Assembly (NCBI GenBank): GCA_001599755.1
Contig: BCHX01000005.1
Span: forward strand, 3,034,409 to 3,098,408
Direction of reading: 5' to 3'
From: Gliomastix tumulicola
Lineage: Eukaryota; Ascomycota; Sordariomycetes; Hypocreales; Bionectriaceae
Length of the DNA stretch: 64,000 bases
Part shown: piece by piece, positions 56,114 through 64,000 of the stretch
Numbering within the stretch: position 1 is the stretch's first letter
Layout: each line of letters starts with the position of its first letter
Program-made: the position numbers and the translations under genes
The notes under the pieces: model-generated
Seen by the model: only the letters and a program-made list of their open reading frames with translations
What the model was told of the DNA's origin: nothing
Database searches by the model: none

Positions 56114-57930
56114 ATGGGTTTCTTCACCACCCACGCCGAGGGGACGTCAGACCCTCCTGACGTCCGCAACTGGAAGATTCACCTCATTGCGTTGATTGCA
56201 TCCATGTCCGCGCTGGCCAGTCAGTACCCAAGAGTCTCCTCGCTGGCCTGTCTATAGTTACTGATATCCGGTCTGTTCTCGAAGTGGGCTACGATACGTC
56301 TGTCATCGGCGGCACCATGGCCCTGGACTCCTTTGTCCGCGACTTCAACATGGTCGAGATTGATCAGCGTACCCGTGATGGTATTCAGGCAAACATCGTG
56401 TCCACCTTTCAGGTATGTATATCTTGCTCTCTCTGACCTTTTGTCTTTACAGTGGTTGATGTTAGTTGCGGCGGCTAGGCTGGCTGCTTCTTCGGCGCCC
56501 TCTGTACTTTCCCCCTGGCCGAGAAATACGGCCGCAAATACACCATTCTCGCAGCTACCTGTGTCTTCCTCGTGGGCGGCAGTCTCATGACAGCAGCCCA
56601 GGGAAAGCTCGCCCTCATCTATGCCGGCCGTGCCATTGCAGGCCTTGGTATTGGGGCCATCTCGCTGACGGTCCCCGTCTATATCGCCGAGACGTCGCCG
56701 CCATCTATTCGCGGCAGACTGATTGGCGTGTTCGAGATTGCGTCGCAGGGCGGTGGTATGCTGGGTCTGTGGATCGCCTATGCCTGCGACCAGACCATCA
56801 ATGTCGAGTCGCAGGCGCAGTGGGTGGTTCCCCTCGCATTGCAACTGCTTCCGGGCGTTTTGCTTCTGATGGGTATCGCCTGGTGCCCTGAGTCGCCCCG
56901 CTGGCTCGCCCGTCAGGATAACTTCGAGAGAGCTCAGGAGGTGCTGTGCTGGATCCGGACACTGCCGGCAGAAGATGCCTACATCCAAGCTGAGATGGCC
57001 AGCATCCGAGAGCAAGTCCAACACAGGTCCGCTATCAATGCCAGTAAAAAGGCGAAGCTTGCTAGGCTGTTCCAGAAGGGGACCAGAAACCGTCTTGGGA
57101 TCGGTGCCTCGCTCATGTTTCTACAGTCGTTTACGGGCACGAACATCCTGACATACTATGCCCCACGAATCTTCGAAACGCTCGGCATCCAGGGCACCTC
57201 TCTCCGCCTGCTGTCCACGGGATTCTACGGCGTGGCCAAGACGATTGGCATGATCATCTTTACCGTGTGGGTGGTGGAGAAGGTTGGCCGGCGCAAAGGC
57301 CTGCTCTGGGGCTCTGCCCTTGGTTGTATCCCGATGTGGTATATCGGAGGATATGTCATGGAAGCAGATCCAGCAGCGAAAGCAGCTGCCGGGGTCGTCA
57401 GTCGAGATGGATGGGGTTACCTTGCCATGGTGGCTGTTTATGTGCATGCCATGATTATCTCCTCGACATGGCAAGGTATTACTTGGACCTACGCCTCGGA
57501 GATCTTCCCCCTCGATATCCGCATGCTGTGTGTCTCTCTGACCACCGCAACGACTTGGGTGGGCTCATTCGTGGTTGCGCGATCGACGCCGTTCATGATA
57601 TCGGATCTTGGGTACGGCGCCTACTTCTTCTTCAGCACTGTGCTGGTTGTCATGGGCATCTGGGCTTTCTTCTTCATCCCTGAAACTAAAGGTGAGTGCG
57701 TGCAGCTCTAGAGTTCTGAACAGGGTGTATGCTAATCTTCTATCTCTCTAGGTCTTTCTCTCGAGGCAATGGACGCGCTGTTCATGAAACCAACGCACCG
57801 CACAGTGTGGGCACAGCTCAGAAACAGGCCTATCGACAACTCTCCGGACTTGACTGTAGACATTGAGAAGGAGGGGACAGAGCAGGTCGAGGTTTCTCAC
57901 ACCAAGATCGATGGCCTTGGCCCCCGATGA
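56114..57930 (+). CDS. MFS sugar/quinate-type transporter
   Basis: Four exons (56114-56219, 56285-56412, 56479-57691, 57752-57930) give 541 residues. Twelve membrane segments with sugar-porter signatures: GYDTSVIGGTMALDSF (TM1), GRKYTILAA, GRAIAGLGIGAISLTVPVYIAE, PPSIRGRLIG, PESPRWLA, GRRKG and PETKGLSLE. The TM1 region and VRNWKIHLIALIASMSA opening resemble fungal quinate permeases (QutD/Qa-y) more than hexose carriers. By context with the lactonase-like enzyme and the tricarboxylate carrier, an aromatic or cyclic acid substrate is plausible, but sugars cannot be excluded. Confidence 0.87.
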
Positions 57931-58375
57931 GTGATGAAATAAAGTGTGAGATCCATAGAGGTGGGAGCAGATCGAGTCAAACCCTTGGGGCCAATTACGT
58001 GCGGGTTGAAAAGAGCATTGGAGATGCACATTTCTAACATAACCCAATCACATTTTCGGCAGCATGATTGAGAAATACTGTGAAGATCAATACCACCAGG
58101 GTCGCCTGTGTGAGATTGAAGGAGTAGGAGAACGAATTGAGAGAAGGACTATCTCTTTCACGTTGCTTTCATCCAGGTCATCCAGATAGGAGCGGATGTA
58201 CTCGCAACTGAGGAGGGAAGAAAGAAGGCAATTCAACTTTAGGACCAAGTCATAGATACAGCCTCTAATGAGATAACTACCGGAAAGAACAACACTCCAT
58301 GACACAATTGTGTAATTTGAGGCTTAATTCCTCCAGATGAGCCGACCTTGAGATGCACCCCAGAGCCACAACATC
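57931..58375. other. Intergenic region between convergent genes
   Basis: 445 bp of presumed 3' UTRs. No gene is seen. Confidence 0.45.
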
Positions 58376-61300
58376 TCACCTCCGCAATATCATCCGATAC
58401 CTTGCTTTGAGTCTCTCGGGGATTGTTTGCCGATGTGCCACCCCGTGTCTGGTGTCCCTGTTCTGGCCAGTATTCTCGGTGTCCCTGCTTCCCTCATTTG
58501 AGTGGTCGATAGACTGGACGACTGTATCTGCTTCCCCGCGGAGAATTGCGCCAGGAACTGAAGGTAAGGGCTGAGAATCTACAGAACTCGCACCTTTGAC
58601 GCTGTTTTGGCCTGCCGAATCGTTGTGGAACGATATAGCCTGGTCCTCCGACTCCTCTGGCTGAGAATGAACCGCTAGATTATCAGACGCGCTGCCACCG
58701 CCAGTATTCGAAGGACTGACATGTGCTTCAGCTACACTCTCCCCTCCAGTGGTGATCGTAGTCGTAGTCAGACTCGTCTCAATCCCGCTATGGAGGGAAT
58801 CGATCAATTCCTCGGGAGAGCTTTCAGACACGGTATCGTCGCGCAAACTGCCCTGGTCTGACCACGGCAGCTTCAGATTGGCAGTATATCCAAATATCAC
58901 CGCAGCTTGAGGCTTCAACTCGACCATCTCGCTCCGCCGCGGTGCTCTCCAGAGCATCTCTTTTAGCGGAGCCAGGACCTGCACTGGCTGATGTCCACAA
59001 GACGAAACGTCTACGCTGTGACACTTCCGCGTGGACAACAGCTGGCTCGTTGCATGCCACTCCAGGTCGTTGGTCATTCTTATGGGTGAGTCAAGGTGTG
59101 TCTGCTCGTCTTTCAAGCCCATGATGTGCCTCAAGATTGAGACCGGGACAGCAAGATAGAAACGGCCGCTCGGGACCCGAGCCCAATGGTCACATTGTAT
59201 CGACTCCTTGCTGTCGGGAATCATCAGGTCACCAAAGTTCTGCCCAAATAACGTGATGGCCCCGATTTGTCTCGCGAAATCAACCCATCCCCGGGTCAAT
59301 GTTGAGAGGGCCATGACACGAGGGTAGATGCGTTGCGCCTGGCTTGGCACTATCAGGTCCCTGAAATCCCATCCCTCCACATGCTTCCGAATTCTCAGCT
59401 TGACTTCCAGTCCAGGGCGATTCTCCGCATGAAACTGGTGGTCTATGATTTGCTCCAGGAGGTTGTGCTGTTTCTCAACCACGTCCTTGAATCGTGTGTA
59501 TTTTGCTCCGGTTTCGTCTCTTCGGACCACAGTGTCGTCCAAGAACAGTTTCATCTCCCTGTTTTCTCTGCTCATCAAGGTTATCAAGGCCGCGTCCATG
59601 GTGTGCGGGGTCGTCGGCTCTACCATGTTGCCTTTGTTGTAGAGCACGTCTGCCGGCGCGTGCTTGATCATCCACCGGACTTGGTCGTCAATCGATGACC
59701 GCACCAGGTGTAGCAGTGCATTCGCACCATTGACTAGCCAACCCCTGTTGTCCTTGTTGTCCCACAAGATGACGTATGGTTCAGATACCCAGCGTATTTG
59801 TTCACGGTACGTGTCTTGCGTCAAATGGAGAGGAGTCTCCCTGCTGCCAAGCCTGACCGTGGCGCCACCAGAGAGGAACAACCCACTGCTGATTGAGGCG
59901 GTTTCTAGGACGCATGATGAGTGAGGCCGCGGAAGCTTAGAAGCGCTGATATCGTAGTTCACGCTGCTGTCGAGTGTACCTTTGCATAGAAAAATGAAAG
60001 ATTAGGTTAGCCCTTGAACTGATAGCTTCGATTGACATCTCTCTCACCTGTGTACAGTTTCACATTGGAGCACCAGCCCACTATATGTCGACCAGTCTGC
60101 AGTTCAGATAGGGATGGTATAGTACCGGTCGGGGGAATCCTTTCTTTATCGAAGTAAGAGATGCGTTGTCCACCGCGATGCCAGACGTGGTGCCAGAGGA
60201 ATAGATCACCTCTCCGCTCAGAAAGAGTCAACATAGAGGAGAAGCCTTTCAAACACCAGATAGAGTCGAATAGCGTGATATAACTGGTTCTGATCATTGA
60301 CCCCATAATCTCCAACGGCATCTCAAGCCCTGCATTCGTTGCAGCTCTTCGCGAAAACGGATAACCTCGCACAATAACGGGAGAACTGAACATTGCTAGC
60401 CAGCATTCGCCGCCATTAGCGGCATCCGTTCGGACCTGGTGGAGATCTGTCCTGATATGACATCTATAATGGCCATGATGTTGAGTGGGTGATGTAAAAG
60501 GCAAGTCGACGGGGGCTTCCCTGAGGTCAGTGATTTGCGGGACGCTATAGTAAACTATATCGTCTGTGTCGTTGCCGCGAGAGCTCAAGGGCACTAGAGT
60601 GGCTACGAGCCACCCCAACTGCTCAGCTATCTCAGCCACAGACACTGCCGGACCTATCGCATACACGAAGAGCTTGGAGGCTTTAGACTCAATGTAAAGC
60701 TGAGTTTTGTCGACCAGGAGAGCTGTTTTGCGTTGGTCAACTTTGGGATGGTATAGCAGTAGAGAGACATCGGGAACAAACCTGAGCGAGGGTCGTTAGG
60801 CCCTGCCTCAAGGACGGCCTGGATTAGACCCAGAATCTGCTGGCCGGTCGCAGGCCAGGTCTGTGATAGGTATTGACTAACAGTCAGGGCCTGGCAATTT
60901 TGAACAGCACCAGTTAAGGTGAGCATCGTGCCAATCTCAGGAACACCACTGCCACTCTCGTCCCTTCTTCCAGGCCCCTCTTGACTCATGAAGGTGCGCC
61001 AGTCCCAGTCTACCACAAAAGTGACCTGATATGCCCGAGTCGGTTGCAGGTTCCTCATGGCCTTCCTGCCTTCGCGTGGACGTATTGAACGAAAGACTTT
61101 GCCCCATATCGCGCTCCTAATATCCAAGCTTTCGAATGTCTGCGTAACCTCGCAAAGCATTGTCTCGACAAGCCATCTGTAGGCTTGTGACTTGATAACA
61201 CAATCTCTAAACAGACTCATGTCGGTTGGAAGGTTATCCGATTCGAACGATTCGACCTTCTCGAGCTTCTCTTCCTCCTCAATCTCGGAATCCACCTCGT

Positions 61301-62290
61301 CCTTTGTGGCATCCAAAGCGTCTGAGACGTATCCCGCCTCAGGTTGACGCCTGATGACGACGACGGCGGCGTTTCTCGACCGAGTTCCCTTTTTAGCCTG
61401 TCTGTCTCATCTCCAGCTTCAATGAGGTGACTATTGTCATCTCGAAGTTTGTTGGCTATTCTCCTGCGAGCAGAGTTAAGGAAGGAAACGCACATAGACA
61501 ATCTACTTCCCCACGACTTACTGACGATGTCGGTGGATGAATCCCATGATGCTGAGTTCGAGCATAGATGGGCTAGCATACCCCAGCCTGAGTCCAAATA
61601 TCTCCAGCAAGTCAGGCAAGGCAGCAATGAGGTCATTCCAGCTCTGTAAACTTGGTTTGACTTGCAGTAGCGACTTGGCGAGCTCCTCAGCCATGGCAGC
61701 GACATACTCGTCGTCCAACGGGAGGCAGGCACTGCTTGCTGAAGTGCCCAGTGAGTTGGAACGTTCGCTTCGTAACGAGGTGTAATCTAGGCTTGAGCTG
61801 GAACCGTCAAGATCGCTTTCTCTGCGACCTAGTCTTGGGGAGAACCACGGATCATCGACGCATCGATCTAGATAATCCATGCTTATTGGATCACCATTCT
61901 GAACTGGCGTAATCCAATCAAGTTCGCATAGGCGAACAGAGTGATCATCTCCAAAGACCCCAGCAATGATATAAGGGCCCTCACGAAGCCCCCCAGCATT
62001 GATGAGCCAAACCATATCTCCCAGTTGCCACGACTGTCTTTGGTCAGCATCGTAGCCTTAGTATGCTAAGGACCTCACATGGAACGTACTGGAGCTCGTG
62101 AGTAGAGAGCGACCCTGGGCATCCTGATCCCTGCAGAGAGCCGGTCAAGGCCCGACTTATGCTTGAAATCAAATGGAATTCCGCGGGAGCGCTTTCTATC
62201 AGCTTGCGTGAGGAGAAAGCTTGAGTTATCGAGCAATATCTTCATGACATTACCCCGCTCACAGGATGGGCTTTGCCACTCTTGCGTCAT
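58376..62290 (-). CDS. Large fungus-specific protein of unknown function
   Basis: Five exons (62290-62090, 62033-61522, 61401-60782, 60722-60048, 59979-58376) join in frame to 1203 residues; every phase checks. An N-terminal module (RGNVMKILLDNSSFLLTQ, then SWQLGDMVWLINAGGLREGPYIIAGVFG) leads through a long helical, acidic region (a Glu/Lys-rich stretch at the exon 3 start) to a conserved globular core with GWLVATLVPLSSRG, CWLAMFSSPVIVRGYPFSRR, GLEMPLEIM, LKGFSSMLTLSERRG and GWCSNVKLYTG. The tail is Ser/Thr-rich. I recognise this as a recurrent family of uncharacterised proteins expanded in Fusarium- and Colletotrichum-like genomes; it has no assigned function. Its head-to-head position with a HET-domain gene is notable. 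Confidence 0.7.
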
Positions 62291-63178
62291 GCTGAGGCTG
62301 AGGTGGTACTCTCGCTTTACTGTGGCAGTGCATTCATTCTTCTCCCCCCGCTTCCGCTACCCAAGTAAGTCAGACGCACAAAACATGCTCAATGAACAAG
62401 TGTGCGGTGCTTCTCAGCTTTTCCCAAAGTAGCAACATACCAGAACAGGAGGCCGAGGCTGATAAGGAAGTAAATAAGAGACGATGCCATGAGGGCGTTG
62501 CAATTTCCCTTGTATCAATACACCACAGTGCAATGCGTGATGTAGGAAGGAGTCTAGGGAGTTCAATACTCTAGGTATGTAGCACCAAGTTGACGCCTAC
62601 AATTAATTACAGGGGCGACTTCCGCCATAGCAGGCACCCTGAATGCGTTGGTACAGTGACCGCCGATCTTCTCGTCACCTACAGCTTGCCGTACTCGATA
62701 CATGCGAAATGATATGCAAACCTACTAGTACTTAGGTAGAGGGGCTGAGCTGCCACTATCTGTATTCATAACGTGTGAAATGCCTCTAAGACAGACCCGT
62801 GTCGTCATCAGCTGTCGAGACCTATTTCCATTTCCTCGAGTTTTCATACAAGTAGGGCGGACCTACCTACCCACGCAGACTTGCTTAGCTGCTCATGCCG
62901 CTTTTCCCGTCCCAGAGCGAAGCGCCCGACGCTAGGCGCATCTGAGCCCATCATCTGATAAGCGGACAGCAGCCACTTAGTTGCCTTACGCGATGGTTCG
63001 CAATCGATAACTTGCTGGCGATCTGCCCATCGGCAATCGTCGGGCGGTGAGGATGTGTGCTGGGACTCAGCGCCTCTGCGTCGTCGCATATCTGCGTCAC
63101 TCATCATCAGATTTTCCTTCCTAACCTTCACACGAAAATGAGGTACACGGCGGTTCACGCAGATCAGACCTCCCAGAG
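62291..63178. promoter_or_regulatory. Divergent promoter region of the large protein and HET gene
   Basis: 888 bp between divergent starts, with only short ORFs. Contains the promoters of both genes; no clear TATA or known motif is singled out. Confidence 0.35.
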
Positions 63179-64000
63179 ATGAGGTTGATCAACACCCGGA
63201 CGCTGGCGATGCACGACTTTGTCGGCCGGCCGCCGGGATATGCCATCCTCTCACACACATGGGGCAAAGGCGAGGTCACCTTCCAGGACTTCTACTACCC
63301 GGAGTCCAGGGAGAGATTGCGCGGCTTCGCCAAAATCAGGGCAGCGTGCCAGCAAGCGCAAAAGGAGAACATCAGCTACGCCTGGGTCGATTCGTGCTGC
63401 ATCGACAAGACCAGCAGCTCTGAGCTTGGTGAGGCAATCAACTCCATGTTCAAATGGTACCGCGATGCGGCGGTGTGCTATGCCTTTCTGGAGGATATCA
63501 CTCCTGAAGACGTGCCCCTGTACCAGTACCAGGGCGACACCGGCCTCAGTACTACCGCGACCATCGGGTTTGGACACAGCAAGTGGTTTACCAGGGGCTG
63601 GACGCTGCAGGAGCTCATCGCGCCGCAACGCGTCGACTTTTACAATCAGAAGTGGCAGAAGATTGGCGAGAAGAGGGCCATGTCCGAGGCGCTCGCCAGG
63701 ACCACGGGCATCGATGCCTTCATCCTCAGCGGCACGGGTGATCTCCAGCAAGTCAGCGTCGGGCGGAGGATGAGTTGGGCTGCTGGCCGTGAGACGGAGC
63801 GTCCAGAAGATATTGCGTACAGCCTGCTGGGACTCTTCGATGCCAACATCCCGCTCATCTACGGCGAGGGGACGCGCGCATTTCTCCGTCTGCAGGAGAA
63901 GATCTTGGAGCAGGCGGACGACCACACGATATTTGCTTGGAGGGGCACAACGTCGGACGGGTACGCACTCAACAACAGAGACAGAGGATGCGGACTCTTC
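63179..64000 (+). CDS. HET-domain protein (3' end beyond the window)
   Basis: 274 codons visible, open to the right edge. From the start: MRLINTRTLAMHDFVG, then HET-domain blocks GYAILSHTWG, ISYAWVDSCCIDK, AINSMFKWYRDAAVCYAFLED, WFTRGWTLQELIAP and the later RPEDIAYSLLGLFDANIPLIYGEG. This is the classical opening of heterokaryon-incompatibility proteins, which trigger programmed cell death after fusion of unlike strains; many act as partners of variable sensor genes. C-terminal partner domains (ankyrin, WD, NACHT-like) cannot be seen. The start codon at 63179 is directly upstream of the domain, as is usual. Confidence 0.88.
   Translation, partial: MRLINTRTLAMHDFVGRPPGYAILSHTWGKGEVTFQDFYYPESRERLRGFAKIRAACQQAQKENISYAWVDSCCIDKTSSSELGEAINSMFKWYRDAAVCYAFLEDITPEDVPLYQYQGDTGLSTTATIGFGHSKWFTRGWTLQELIAPQRVDFYNQKWQKIGEKRAMSEALARTTGIDAFILSGTGDLQQVSVGRRMSWAAGRETERPEDIAYSLLGLFDANIPLIYGEGTRAFLRLQEKILEQADDHTIFAWRGTTSDGYALNNRDRGCGLF

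Overview
This window is nuclear DNA of a filamentous ascomycete (Pezizomycotina). The evidence is short GT-AG introns (about 50-120 bp), Zn2Cys6 regulators, a HET-domain gene, a secreted BBE-type flavin oxidase, pectin lyase, P450, many MFS carriers, and large fungus-specific proteins of unknown function. I see about 26 protein genes, one decayed kinase gene, no rRNA or recognisable tRNA, and no CRISPR. Exon joins were chosen by reading splice sites and checking that each join keeps frame. Family names rest on recognised motifs, not on a database search.

Layout. 0.3-5.3 kb: a membrane-anchored kelch-like protein and a membrane-anchored PI-PLC X-domain protein, tail to tail. 5.3-8.2 kb: gene-poor, with a decayed protein kinase. 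8.2-14.8 kb: the most interesting block, an NCS1 permease of the uracil/allantoin (Fur) type divergent from a 2-oxoglutarate/Fe(II) oxygenase, followed by an intronless fusion of a biuret-hydrolase-like cysteine hydrolase with an allophanate-hydrolase-like amidase. GATA motifs and a shared GC-rich 11-mer lie in both upstream regions, so this looks like a nitrogen-controlled ureide or biuret catabolic unit. 15.5-19.1 kb: an O-methyltransferase (apparently frameshifted) converging on a BBE-type oxidase. 19-30 kb: sparse, with short tandem repeats, a membrane protein with an Est1-type-like N-terminus, a small membrane ORF, a secreted PstS-like binding protein and an F-box protein. 30-38 kb: P450, two transcription factors and an SDR, a possible small metabolic cluster. 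38-46 kb: a four-exon F-box-like protein, a secreted PAF-acetylhydrolase-like esterase, a RIP-like repeat patch and a pectin lyase. 47-58 kb: Dal5-type MFS carrier, Zn2Cys6 regulator, mitochondrial tricarboxylate-type carrier, PDC-lactonase-like amidohydrolase and a quinate/sugar transporter, which reads as a catabolic island for a cyclic or aromatic acid. 58-64 kb: a 1203-residue fungus-specific protein and a HET-domain gene cut by the right edge.

How they fit. The 8-15 kb genes could import a ureide or pyrimidine, modify it, and release ammonia and CO2 through biuret/allophanate-type chemistry. The 47-58 kb genes could import an organic acid, open a lactone ring and exchange tricarboxylates with mitochondria. 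Both readings are inference from gene families and adjacency.
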